DNA of 64,000 bases, taken from contig NZ_CP121687.1 in assembly GCF_038396635.1 (NCBI RefSeq), positions 496,001 to 560,000 on the forward strand. The letters are read 5' to 3'. The DNA comes from Defluviitalea saccharophila (GTDB lineage Bacteria > Bacillota > Clostridia > Lachnospirales > Defluviitaleaceae). This document shows positions 26,109 through 34,333 of this stretch, piece after piece; position 1 is the stretch's first letter, and each line of letters starts with the position of its first letter. Made by a program: the position numbers and the translations under genes. The notes beneath the pieces were generated by a model. It was not told the DNA's origin, ran no database searches, and worked only from the letters and a program-made list of their open reading frames with translations.

Positions 26109-26864
26109 TTATAGTAAAGACAAATACCAATTAATGATTTGTTCTCCCCAATATAGGGAGACAAAAGTTCCTAAGGCTAAAAAGGGACCAAAGGGAATGG
26201 CTGATTTTCTGTCCTTAATCTTTGTCATCAAAAGAACAGCCCCTATAATGCCGCCCACTAGAATTCCCAAAAAAAGACTTAATACAACACCTTTCAATCC
26301 TAAGAACAAGCCAATAACTCCCATAAGTTTCATATCTCCGGCACCCATACCTCCCCGGGATATGAGTATAATAACCAATATAATCAAGGCTCCAGCTAAA
26401 AAGCCTAATATTCCATCTTTAATAATTAAAAAAGAACGATTTATAATCCAATTCATCATTAAATAAATACTTCCAAGTATTATTCCAAAAATAATAAGTT
26501 TATTCGGTATGATTCCTGTTTTAAAATCAATCATAGCAATTACTAATAATAAGGATGAAAATAAAGCATAAAAAATAAAAGAATAACCTAAACCAAACTT
26601 AAGAAATAAAAATAAATATATAATACCATTTGTTAATTCAATAATAGGATACTGTATACTAATTTTTTCACCACAATATCTGCACTTGCCTTTTAAAAAT
26701 ATAAAACTCAATAAGGGAATTAAGTCTAAAACTCCAAGTGTATGATGACAATGAAAACAATGAGATGCTGGAAAAGCTATGGATTGTTTATGAGGTATTC
26801 GGAAAACACATACATTAAGAAAACTGCCGATTATTGTTCCAAAAATAATAATCAAAAAAGTCAT
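26109..26864 (-). CDS. pilD: prepilin peptidase / N-methyltransferase
   Basis: Bifunctional TadA/PilD-family aspartyl protease that cleaves prepilin leaders and methylates the new N-terminus. The cytoplasmic methylase loop has two CxxC-type pairs (HCFHCHH and CRYCG). Catalytic aspartates lie in AMIDFKTGIIPN and GGMGAGDMKLM. About eight membrane helices, 251 aa. AAAGGG before the ATG. A perfect hairpin lies between pilA and this gene. Confidence 0.96.
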   Translation of the reverse strand: MTFLIIIFGTIIGSFLNVCVFRIPHKQSIAFPASHCFHCHHTLGVLDLIPLLSFIFLKGKCRYCGEKISIQYPIIELTNGIIYLFLFLKFGLGYSFIFYALFSSLLLVIAMIDFKTGIIPNKLIIFGIILGSIYLMMNWIINRSFLIIKDGILGFLAGALIILVIILISRGGMGAGDMKLMGVIGLFLGLKGVVLSLFLGILVGGIIGAVLLMTKIKDRKSAIPFGPFLALGTFVSLYWGEQIINWYLSLL

Positions 26865-26892
26865 TTTTTCTGCCCTTTCATTGTTTATAGAT

Positions 26893-26924
26893 CTTTATCA
26901 GATACCAAATGGTATCTGATAAAG
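26893..26924 (-). other. perfect 14-bp hairpin after pilA
   Basis: CTTTATCAGATACC, loop of four, GGTATCTGATAAAG. It starts 26 bases past the pilA stop. On the minus strand the 3' arm is followed by ATCTATAAAC, without a U-run, so it is a poor terminator. Better explained as a 3' mRNA protector or weak attenuator that raises pilA over the downstream genes. Confidence 0.75.
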
Positions 26925-26949
26925 AAAAAATAAAATTAAATTATTAATT

Positions 26950-27357
26950 CTATTTAAAACCATCTAAAGTAACAAACTTCTTTTCGTCATCTGATAAACC
27001 GTTAACGGCATCTTTAACATCTTTATTTGGACTATCGGCTTCTATTACAACCTTACCATCAGTATTACTATAGACAAATTTAATTCCAGCTGTTTGTGGA
27101 CTTGGTTCTTCTTCTAAATATCCCGCTGTTTTCAATGCAGCAAGATCAGCTGGATATTCTCCTTTTTCTGCCATATATAAAGCGATTTGTCTGTTAACTT
27201 CTCTTATTGATGCAACGTCTGCTTTAATTTTTGATTTGGTTGTGGCCTTAGTAAAGCTTGGTGCAATAATTGCCCCAATGATTGCAATAATTGCAATAAC
27301 GATGATTAATTCAATCATTGTAAAACCTTTTTCTTCCTTAAATAATTTTCTTAACAT
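26950..27357 (-). CDS. pilA: major Type IV pilin
   Basis: 135-residue prepilin: leader MLRKLFKEEKG, cleavage before FTMIELIIVIAIIAIIGAII, Glu5 present, then a short globular domain ending VTLDGFK. No cysteine pair for a disulphide D-loop; the AEKGEYPADLAALKTAGYLE segment resembles GspG-type major pseudopilins and Clostridium PilA1. Its own 5' leader (119 bases) and 3' hairpin suggest strong separate expression. GGGGAGG lies seven bases before the ATG. Confidence 0.93.
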   Translation of the reverse strand: MLRKLFKEEKGFTMIELIIVIAIIAIIGAIIAPSFTKATTKSKIKADVASIREVNRQIALYMAEKGEYPADLAALKTAGYLEEEPSPQTAGIKFVYSNTDGKVVIEADSPNKDVKDAVNGLSDDEKKFVTLDGFK

Positions 27358-27423
27358 TTTACATCCTCCCCTACGTTTCTAATTTATTTTAATATATATT
27401 GAAAATGAGATTCTGCTTTAATT

Positions 27424-27434
27424 TCACCTCCTTT
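27424..27434 (-). promoter_or_regulatory. orphan consensus Shine-Dalgarno in the pilA leader
   Basis: Minus strand AAAGGAGGTGA, a full anti-16S match about 67 bases upstream of the pilA ATG, with no ATG/GTG/TTG at suitable distance (AAATTAAAGC follows). pilA has its own GGGGAGG. It resembles the STAB-SD elements that protect 5' mRNA ends by binding 30S subunits, as described for Bacillus cry genes. A preceding ATATATATTT/AAATATATAT palindrome could be the processing site. Confidence 0.6.
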
Positions 27435-27476
27435 AAGTGATATTTATATATATTTAAAAAATATATATCCTGTGAT

Positions 27477-28685
27477 TTAGATTTGAGTCGCCAGACTGAA
27501 CATAGGCATTATGATAGCCAACATGATAAAGCCAACTACTCCACCCATAATTAGAGTGATAAAAGGTGAAATCATAGTAGTCATCTGGTCGATGGCTACT
27601 TCCACTTCGTCTTCATAAAAGGCTGCAGTTTTATCCATAATGGCATCTAAGGAACCGGACTCTTCACCTATACGAACCATGCTGATAAGCATCACTGGAA
27701 ACAAATTTGATTGCTGCATGGCACTAGCAAGGCTTCCTCCCTGTTTTATTTCATCTATGCAATGATCAATCACTTCCATGGCAATAGTATTTTGAACGAC
27801 TTTTTTTACGACTTCCATGGTTTGTATAATAGGAATCCCTGCTTTCATTAAACTGCAAAGGGTTCTGGAAAAATTAGCATGAATAATTTTTTTATTGAGA
27901 TTGCCGAATATAGGTATTTTTAAAGCATAACTATCTAATAAATGTTTTACCTCATCATACCTTTTAATGTACTTAAATCCAGCGATAAGCAAAATAATAA
28001 CTCCCAGAATTATATACCATTTAGCCTGCATAAAATCACTTACAGCCATAAGTGCTAAAGTAACTCCAGGGAGTTCTGCATCAGCATCTTGAAACATTCC
28101 TACAAATCTCGGAACCACAAAAACAATCATGCCTGTAACAACCACAACCATTAAAACCATTACGATGATAGGATAAGTCATTGCTTTTTTGATCTGCCTT
28201 TGCATTTTCATTTCTTTTTCAAAATGAATTGCCATCTGATTCATAGAAGAATCCAGATTACCGCTGACTTCCCCTGCTTCAACCATATTAATAAGGATGA
28301 GGGGGAATTCTTTATGCTCCCTCAGTGCTTCTGAAAGGCTTCTTCCTTTTTGTACTTCTTCATGAACATTTTGAATGATTTCCCTAAAAGACGGATTGCT
28401 GGTTTGCTTTCTTAAGATATCCAGGGTGCCTCCTATGGAAATCCCCGATTCAAGCATCACGGCAAATTGTCTGCAAAAAATAGCAATGTCCTGAGTTTTG
28501 ACTTTCGGCTTAAAAAGAGGCAGTTGATTTAAATCTGTATTCCAAGTATTTTTCGCTTTGACATCCAGCGGAAATAAATTTCTGGATAATAGATGATTGA
28601 TCATCTCCTCTTTGGATTCAAATTCTACTTCTCCCTTAACCACTGCACCATTTATATCCTTAGCTTTATATGCATAAACAGGCAC
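27477..28685 (-). CDS. pilC: Type IV pilus platform protein PilC
   Basis: Inner-membrane platform of the GspF/PilC family, 402 aa: two repeated T2SSF domains (about 70-190 and 272-394; FCRQFAVMLESGISIGGTLD and FSRTLCSLMKAGIPIIQTME) and three membrane helices near 165-190, 220-242 and 372-395. GTG start with GGGGGG upstream. Couples PilB/PilT rotation to pilin insertion. Followed by the pilA leader. Confidence 0.96.
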   Translation of the reverse strand: MPVYAYKAKDINGAVVKGEVEFESKEEMINHLLSRNLFPLDVKAKNTWNTDLNQLPLFKPKVKTQDIAIFCRQFAVMLESGISIGGTLDILRKQTSNPSFREIIQNVHEEVQKGRSLSEALREHKEFPLILINMVEAGEVSGNLDSSMNQMAIHFEKEMKMQRQIKKAMTYPIIVMVLMVVVVTGMIVFVVPRFVGMFQDADAELPGVTLALMAVSDFMQAKWYIILGVIILLIAGFKYIKRYDEVKHLLDSYALKIPIFGNLNKKIIHANFSRTLCSLMKAGIPIIQTMEVVKKVVQNTIAMEVIDHCIDEIKQGGSLASAMQQSNLFPVMLISMVRIGEESGSLDAIMDKTAAFYEDEVEVAIDQMTTMISPFITLIMGGVVGFIMLAIIMPMFSLATQI

Positions 28686-28698
28686 ATCAACCCCCCCT

Positions 28699-29760
28699 TT
28701 ACGGCATTCCTAAAAGCCTTTTGATGCTTTCTTGATCCTGAGCATAACTTATGGCATCTTGAAGTTCAATCATTCCTCGTTTATAAAGACTGGCAAGACT
28801 CATATCCATAGTATGCATTCCATGTTTACTTCCTGTCTGAATCATGGAATGAATTTGGTGACTTTTGCCCTCACGAATAAGATTGGATATGGCAGAAGTC
28901 GTTACCATAATTTCCGTAGCCGCCGTTCTTCCATTTCCATCCTTTAACTTTAATAGCTGCTGAGAAATAACGCCTTTTAACACATTGGAGAGCTGAATTC
29001 TAATTTGCTCCTGTTGGTGAGGCGGAAACACGTCGATGATTCTATCCACGGTTTGCGCTGCACCTATGGTATGAAGGGTGGACAAAACAAAATGTCCCGT
29101 TTCAGCAGCAGTAATGGCAATGGATATGGTTTCTAAGTCTCGCATTTCTCCAACCAGTATAACGTCAGGATCTTCACGAAGTGCCGACCTAAGGGCAGCT
29201 CCGTAGGATTTAGTATCCGGTCCGATTTCTCTTTGATTTACAATACTTTTATTATGTTTGTGAAGATATTCTATGGGGTCTTCTAAGGTAAGGATATGGC
29301 AAGCCCTTTCACGATTAATCTGATCGATCATTGCCGCAAGAGTAGTGGATTTCCCGCTTCCTGTAGGACCAGTTACAAGTACCAGTCCCCTTGTGTTTCT
29401 TGCCAATTCGCTAATAACTGTAGGCATTCTCAACTCTTCCAGAGTGGGAATATTAATCGCCACAGCTCTTAAGGCAGCAGCACAAGTACCCCTTTGTCTG
29501 TAAACATTAACCCTAAAGCGTCCAATGGATGGCACTCCATAGGAAAAGTCCGCTTCTCCGTCTCTTAAGAAAGCTTCTTTTTTGTTTTCATCCTTTAATA
29601 ACTGCATTACTATATCCTCAGTATCTTTTGGGGTTAATTTGGGCATGTCCACTGATTTTAATTTGCCATTAATTCTAAAAACCGGCGGTATTCCTACGGT
29701 GATATGTATATCTGACGCCTTGGCTTGTGATCCGAAAGCTAATAATTTATCAATATCCAT
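28699..29760 (-). CDS. pilT: pilus retraction ATPase PilT
   Basis: Hexameric retraction motor, 353 aa. Walker A GPTGSGKSTTLAAMIDQ (about residues 129-145), Asp box DPIEYLHKHNKSIVNQREIG, Walker B region ALREDPDVILVGEMRD and His box TAAETGHFVLSTLHT. It lacks the C-terminal tetracysteine zinc motif of PilB, which separates it from the extension ATPase. Its presence implies retractile pili (twitching or DNA uptake). Confidence 0.96.
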   Translation of the reverse strand: MDIDKLLAFGSQAKASDIHITVGIPPVFRINGKLKSVDMPKLTPKDTEDIVMQLLKDENKKEAFLRDGEADFSYGVPSIGRFRVNVYRQRGTCAAALRAVAINIPTLEELRMPTVISELARNTRGLVLVTGPTGSGKSTTLAAMIDQINRERACHILTLEDPIEYLHKHNKSIVNQREIGPDTKSYGAALRSALREDPDVILVGEMRDLETISIAITAAETGHFVLSTLHTIGAAQTVDRIIDVFPPHQQEQIRIQLSNVLKGVISQQLLKLKDGNGRTAATEIMVTTSAISNLIREGKSHQIHSMIQTGSKHGMHTMDMSLASLYKRGMIELQDAISYAQDQESIKRLLGMP

Positions 29761-29769
29761 GTTAACCTC

Positions 29770-31464
29770 CTAATCTTGACCATAAGCCACTCTAAGTAAT
29801 TCTTCAACAGTTGTTTTTCCATCCAATACATTTCTTCTAGTGTTTGTCCAAAGTGTGTTCATGCCATTTTGGATTGCAGCTTCTTTGATTTCATCTGCAT
29901 TGGCACCTTTAGCAATCAGTTCTCTAAGTCCTGCATTTAATGTCATAACTTCATGAACTGCCATTCTTCCTTTATATCCGGTATTGTTGCATACTTGACA
30001 GCCTTTACCTTTATAAACTACAGTTTCTATTGGAACTTTTAAAATTTCGGCTTCTTCTTCTGTCAACGAAACGGGCGTACTGCAATTGCTGCAGATTTTT
30101 CTAACAAGTCTTTGGGCGATAATGCCTTGAACAGCAGTTGCCACCATAAAAGGTTCTATTCCCATATCAATCATACGTGTCACAGAACTAGGTGCATCGT
30201 TTGTATGAAGCGTACTTAATACAAGGTGCCCCGTGATCGCTGCTCTAACTGCAATGCTGCAGGTTTCACTGTCGCGCATTTCTCCAATCATAACAATATC
30301 CGGGTCTTGACGCAGTATAGCTCTAAGCGCATTTGCAAAGGTAAGTCCGGCTTTTACGTTTACATGAACTTGATTGATACCATCTATCATATTTTCTACA
30401 GGGTCTTCTACTGTAATTATATTCACATTTGGTCGATTTAATTCTCTCAAGGCTGCTGCTAATGTAGTTGATTTACCGCTCCCTGTAGGACCTGTAACCA
30501 ATATTATTCCATGGGGATTTTTTAAAAGACTAGTGAACTTATCCAAATCCTCAGGATAAAATCCTAACTGTTCTTTTCTAAGCTGCATTCCGGTTCTATA
30601 AATTAAACGAATAACTACTTTCTCTCCATAAATCGTCGGAAGAACATTCACCCTGAGGTCCAATTGATTATTATCTAGCGTTACTCCGATTCTTCCATCT
30701 TGAGGAATTCTTTTTTCTGCAATATTCATTTTTCCTAAAATTTTTATTCTGGTAACCATGGCATTTAAGGTCGTTAAATCGGTCTTTAGAAGTTCTTGCA
30801 GCTGTCCGTCTATTCTTAGCCGTACTCGAACGTAGGTTTCAAAAGGTTCTATATGTATGTCACTGGCATTTCTCCTGATGGCCTGTTCAATAATATTATT
30901 AACCAGTTGAACTGCCGGAGAATTTAAAACCTCTTCTTCACTTTGAGAGTCATTGTCATAAGTAGCCTGTTTTTTCATTTTTTCTTGCATTTGTTTTTGG
31001 AACTCTGCTGCTATGCTGGCTACTTTGCTCGCTCCATACATTCTGTCGATGGCGCTTTTAACATCCGAGTGACTTGCTATAACGGGTATAACTTCCATTT
31101 TTGTTGTAATTTGGACATCATCGAGCGCAAAAACATTTAAAGGGTCCGACATAGCTACTACCAAATGGTTATTTTCAATTTTAATCGGAATCAGCAAATG
31201 TCTTTTGGCTAAATTTTCGTTGATCATCCCAGCAGCTTTCGCATCGATTACATATTTGGACAAATCAACCTGTGGGATTCCTAACTGAAATTCTAGTACT
31301 TCGATGATATTTTGTTCGGTTACCCAACCTTTTTCAACAAGGATTTCTCCTAGTTTTTTACCTGTTTTTACTTGTTCTTGCAGGGCTTCTTTAAGCTGAT
31401 CCTTGGTAATCATATCTGCCTGAACAAGTAAATCTCCCAATTTTTTCTTTTCGGCCTTTTTCAT
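29770..31464 (-). CDS. pilB: pilus extension ATPase PilB with MshEN N-terminus
   Basis: GspE/PilB ATPase, 564 aa. N-terminal MshEN domain with two LGxxLv...Q units (KLGDLLVQADMITKDQLKEA and KLGEILVEKGWVTEQNIIEV), a fold that binds c-di-GMP in MshE-type ATPases. Then Walker A GPTGSGKSTTLAAAL, Walker B ILRQDPDIVMIGEMRD, and zinc tetracysteine CSNC...CQVC. ATG 31464 (GGGGAT upstream) is chosen over GTG 31476. First gene of the pilus operon, with its own SigA promoter. Confidence 0.96.
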   Translation of the reverse strand: MKKAEKKKLGDLLVQADMITKDQLKEALQEQVKTGKKLGEILVEKGWVTEQNIIEVLEFQLGIPQVDLSKYVIDAKAAGMINENLAKRHLLIPIKIENNHLVVAMSDPLNVFALDDVQITTKMEVIPVIASHSDVKSAIDRMYGASKVASIAAEFQKQMQEKMKKQATYDNDSQSEEEVLNSPAVQLVNNIIEQAIRRNASDIHIEPFETYVRVRLRIDGQLQELLKTDLTTLNAMVTRIKILGKMNIAEKRIPQDGRIGVTLDNNQLDLRVNVLPTIYGEKVVIRLIYRTGMQLRKEQLGFYPEDLDKFTSLLKNPHGIILVTGPTGSGKSTTLAAALRELNRPNVNIITVEDPVENMIDGINQVHVNVKAGLTFANALRAILRQDPDIVMIGEMRDSETCSIAVRAAITGHLVLSTLHTNDAPSSVTRMIDMGIEPFMVATAVQGIIAQRLVRKICSNCSTPVSLTEEEAEILKVPIETVVYKGKGCQVCNNTGYKGRMAVHEVMTLNAGLRELIAKGANADEIKEAAIQNGMNTLWTNTRRNVLDGKTTVEELLRVAYGQD

Positions 31465-31509
31465 TTTTATCCCCACTTTGAAGTCTCAGTATATTCATTC
31501 AACATTCTC

Positions 31510-31538
31510 ATTATAGCAATATAACAAATTTATGTAAA
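31510..31538 (-). promoter_or_regulatory. SigA promoter of the pilus operon
   Basis: Minus strand TTTACA, 17-base spacer ending TTGC, TATAAT, with an extended -10 TG. It lies about 46 bases before the pilB ATG, after the sigK terminator, so the pilus genes have an independent strong vegetative promoter. Confidence 0.8.
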
Positions 31539-31607
31539 TATCTTTTAGCAATTTTATACAAGTTTTATGGAATTTTCTACAATATTACATTTGGTTGTTT
31601 TCAATAT

Positions 31608-31636
31608 AAAAATGCTGATGAATCATCAGCATTTTT
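31608..31636 (-). terminator. terminator after sigK
   Basis: Minus strand AAAAATGCTGAT, loop, ATCAGCATTTTT with the T-run. It overlaps the sigK TAA and closes the sporulation sigma gene before the pilus promoter. Confidence 0.92.
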
Positions 31637-32309
31637 ATTCAAGAAGTTCTTCACTTAATTTTTTAATGGCTTTCTTTTCTATTCTTGAAACATAGGATCT
31701 TGAAATACCTAACATATCTGCAATTTCTCTTTGAGTTTTTTCGTTTCCGCTTTCTAATCCATATCGCATTTCTAAGACATCTTTTTCTCTTCTTTTGAGG
31801 GCTGTTTTCATTTTTTGATATAGCTTCTTTAGACGAATTTTGAAATCCACTTGATCTAAAATGGACTCTGTATCATTGCATAAAATATCTATTAATGCTA
31901 TTTCATTACCTTCTTTATCAGTTCCTATGGGCGCCTGTAGGGAAATCTCATTTCTCTGTTTCTTAGACGAGCGAATACTCATTAAGATTTCATTTTCAAT
32001 GCATCTTGCAGCATAAGTTGCCAGTCTCGTGCCTTTGTCTAAATCGTAGGATGAAATCGCTTTAATTAATCCAATTGTGCCAATGGAAATAAGATCGTCA
32101 ACCTCTTTATTGATGCTGGTGTATTTTTTTACGATATGGGCAACTAATCTCAGGTTCCTTTCTATTAAAATGTTCTTTGCACTGATATCTCCTTGCTTGT
32201 ATTGATCTAGATAGTATTTTTCTTCTTCCTGCGTAAGAGGCTGTGGAAAAGATGAGTTCCCTGTAAAATATGAGAATGCACATATGAACTGTAAGATTCC
32301 CAAAAACAA
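31635..32309 (-). CDS. sigK: RNA polymerase sporulation sigma factor SigK (pro-form)
   Basis: Late mother-cell sigma factor. A hydrophobic N-terminal pro-sequence (FLGILQFICAFSYFTGN) precedes FPQPLTQEEE, then region 2 (ERNLRLVAHIVKKY; DLISIGTIGLIKAISSYD; RLATYAARCIENEILM) and region 4 (KTQREIADMLGISRSYVSRIEKKA). The gene is uninterrupted, with no skin element. The start is probably a TTG (32309 or 32303) after GGAGGTG; no ATG fits. A perfect SigE -10 lies upstream. About 224 aa. Confidence 0.94.
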   Translation of the reverse strand: MFLGILQFICAFSYFTGNSSFPQPLTQEEEKYYLDQYKQGDISAKNILIERNLRLVAHIVKKYTSINKEVDDLISIGTIGLIKAISSYDLDKGTRLATYAARCIENEILMSIRSSKKQRNEISLQAPIGTDKEGNEIALIDILCNDTESILDQVDFKIRLKKLYQKMKTALKRREKDVLEMRYGLESGNEKTQREIADMLGISRSYVSRIEKKAIKKLSEELLE

Positions 32310-32340
32310 AAAAACACACCTCCGCAAAAGGTTCTTTTCT

Positions 32341-32369
32341 ATTGTATGAATCCTTTTGCAAAGATGTGC
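32341..32369 (-). promoter_or_regulatory. SigE promoter of sigK
   Basis: Minus strand GCACATC (5 of 7 to the SigE -35), 14-base spacer, CATACAAT (perfect -10). SigE, with SpoIIID, is the known activator of sigK in Bacillus. An 8-bp inverted repeat, GCAAAAGG (32324-32331) and CCTTTTGC (32352-32359), brackets the -10 and could be a regulator site. Confidence 0.78.
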
Positions 32370-32387
32370 GTGTCTTAACTACTATTT

Positions 32388-33641
32388 TTAATTATTTTCC
32401 TCTAAATCGTTTTTCCTTACCAGTATATTCTTTTCAACCGGGCGAGATACTTTTAAACGAACAATTTGTTTAGGATGAGGGGCAGACTCAATCGGATTGC
32501 CTTCCACGTCCCATAGAGCTTCTATTTTTTGCTTGAATGAGGATTCTTTATATGGAATAAATTCAATCTCATCCCCTACAGAGAACTTTGTTCTTTGCTC
32601 GATTAAAGCCATTTGAGTCTCCGGATCATAATCAATAACGGTTCCTACAAAGCTGTAGCCTCTTAGATAGGTATTATGGGTATAAATTTGTTCTGTCCCC
32701 GAGGGCTTATTAAAATAAAAACCTTTCGTATAATCTCTATGACTGAATTTAGTTACTTCTTCTAAATAGTATTCTTTTTTGGATTCATATAAATCCGGTT
32801 CGGCAAAATAGTCATCTATTGCTTCTCTATAAACCTTAACAACAGAACCCACATAAAAAGAAGTCTTCATTCTGCCTTCAATTTTAAAGCTGTCTATTCC
32901 CGCTTTTATTAATTCCGGGATATGATCAATCATACATAAATCCTTAGAATTATAAATATAAGTACCTCTTTCAGTTTCTTCTACGGGCATGTATTGACCC
33001 GGTCTTGTTTCCTCTACTAAATGATATTTCCATCTGCAGGATTGAGCGCAGTCTCCCTTATTAGCATCTCTTCCTGTCATATAGTTACTTAGTAGGCAGC
33101 GACCAGAGTATGAAATACACATTGCACCATGAACAAATGCTTCCAGAGTTAGAGTTAAAGGGGTTTTTCTTCTAATCTCAGCAATCTCTTCTAAGGACAG
33201 TTCCCTCGCTACAACGATTCTTTCTACCCCTTGTTTATGCCAAAACAGCGCACTGAGATAGTTTGTATTATTGGCTTGAGTACTGAGATGGATGGGCATA
33301 TTAGGAACCGCTTGTTTTGCCAGAGATAAAATTCCCGGATCCGCTACAATCAGTGCATCGGCACCAATGGCTTCCAATTCCTTAAAATAATTCTCTGCAC
33401 CCATTAAATCCTGATTATGAGCTATTATATTAGAAGTTACATATACATTGACATTATGGGCATGAGCATATTCTATACCTTCTTTCATTTCTTCCATGGT
33501 AAAGTTTATTGCTTTTGCTCTAAGACCATAGTGATCTCCCCCAATATAAACTGCATCGGCTCCATAGGATATTGCGGTTTTTAATACATCTAAACTGCCG
33601 GCAGGAGCGAGTAATTCGGGCTTTTTTTGTATATCAATCAT
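32388..33641 (-). CDS. trhP: U32 peptidase-family tRNA hydroxylation protein TrhP
   Basis: U32 family enzyme needed to make 5-hydroxyuridine at tRNA position 34 (Bacillus YrrN/YrrO, E. coli YegQ). Motifs: PELLAPAGSLDVLKTAISYG at the N-terminus, the U32 cysteine signature HGAMCISYSGRCLLSNYMTG plus GDCAQSCRW, and GIDSFKIEGRMKTSFYV. 417 aa from ATG 33641 with AAAGGAC upstream. It overlaps trmR by 8 bases, the enzyme that methylates its product. Originally annotated as protease; that activity is unlikely here. Confidence 0.9.
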   Translation of the reverse strand: MIDIQKKPELLAPAGSLDVLKTAISYGADAVYIGGDHYGLRAKAINFTMEEMKEGIEYAHAHNVNVYVTSNIIAHNQDLMGAENYFKELEAIGADALIVADPGILSLAKQAVPNMPIHLSTQANNTNYLSALFWHKQGVERIVVARELSLEEIAEIRRKTPLTLTLEAFVHGAMCISYSGRCLLSNYMTGRDANKGDCAQSCRWKYHLVEETRPGQYMPVEETERGTYIYNSKDLCMIDHIPELIKAGIDSFKIEGRMKTSFYVGSVVKVYREAIDDYFAEPDLYESKKEYYLEEVTKFSHRDYTKGFYFNKPSGTEQIYTHNTYLRGYSFVGTVIDYDPETQMALIEQRTKFSVGDEIEFIPYKESSFKQKIEALWDVEGNPIESAPHPKQIVRLKVSRPVEKNILVRKNDLEENN

Positions 33642-34305
33642 TGTTTTCGTCCTTTCTGATTTTTTTGTGACAAAGTGCCACTCCATCTCCCATCGGAAGT
33701 ATACAGGAGTCTAACTGAGGATGATGCATGATTTCCCATAAAAAATTACGCATTCTTTTATGAATTGTACGCTGTCGCCTGGGAACATCATATCTTGACT
33801 TGGCAATCATGCCTTTGTGAAGCACATTGTCTGCAATTAGAAGACCGTCGTCTTTTAATAATCTGATACAATGAGGAAGAAATGTATTGTATTGTCCTTT
33901 GGCGGCATCCATAAAAATTACGTCAAAAGAACCTTCTAAAGCAGGCAGTACTTCTTCCGCATCTTTTTCGATCATCGTTATTACTTTTTCTAGTCCTGAT
34001 TTTTTAAAATTGTCTTTTGCAGCCCTTTGCATAATATCATATCTTTCTATAGTAATAATTTCCCCTTGAGGCTGCAGGTAATTACTCATTAAAATGGATG
34101 AATATCCAACTGCCGTACCGATTTCCAATATTCTTTCCGGCTTTTTAATGGATAAAAGCACAGATATAAGACTTGCCACTTCCTTTTGGATAATTGGTAA
34201 ATCCGATATCGAAGCTTCAGTTTCTATTTCTCCTAAAATGCCTTCCTTCTTAGGAATCATTTCCCTAATAAAAGTATTAATATAGTCGTAATTAATTTCG
34301 CTCAT
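33634..34305 (-). CDS. trmR: tRNA 5-hydroxyuridine methyltransferase TrmR (YrrM)
   Basis: Class I SAM O-methyltransferase of the COMT type: ILEIGTAVGYSSILM (motif I), EIITIERYDIMQRAAKDNF, DVIFMDAAKGQY (metal-site Asp) and LLIADNVLHKGMI. 223 aa. In Bacillus yrrM makes 5-methoxyuridine at wobble position 34; the overlap with trhP supports the same role. Generic small-molecule O-methyltransferase activity is the alternative. Confidence 0.88.
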   Translation of the reverse strand: MSEINYDYINTFIREMIPKKEGILGEIETEASISDLPIIQKEVASLISVLLSIKKPERILEIGTAVGYSSILMSNYLQPQGEIITIERYDIMQRAAKDNFKKSGLEKVITMIEKDAEEVLPALEGSFDVIFMDAAKGQYNTFLPHCIRLLKDDGLLIADNVLHKGMIAKSRYDVPRRQRTIHKRMRNFLWEIMHHPQLDSCILPMGDGVALCHKKIRKDENND

Positions 34306-34333
34306 TTTCTTCCACCTTTTATTATAATCATTA

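Noticed and set aside
26026-26466. 146-codon plus-strand open frame across pilD and a pilin gene
   Set aside because: Runs antisense across two supported genes and their junction; low-complexity Pro/Lys/Thr composition, no ribosome site.
26893-26924. pilA hairpin as an ordinary rho-independent terminator
   Set aside because: The U-rich run lies before, not after, the stem on the coding strand, and pilD and the pilins downstream show no other promoter.
16983-31476. pilus cluster as a recently acquired island
   Set aside because: No integrase, transposase, tRNA or direct repeats at its borders, base composition looks like the surroundings, and aroE/yqeG and sigK border it on the same strand.
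32107-32361. 84-codon minus-strand frame overlapping the sigK start
   Set aside because: Same strand but a different frame from sigK, no ribosome site; sigK sequence is clearly the coding one.
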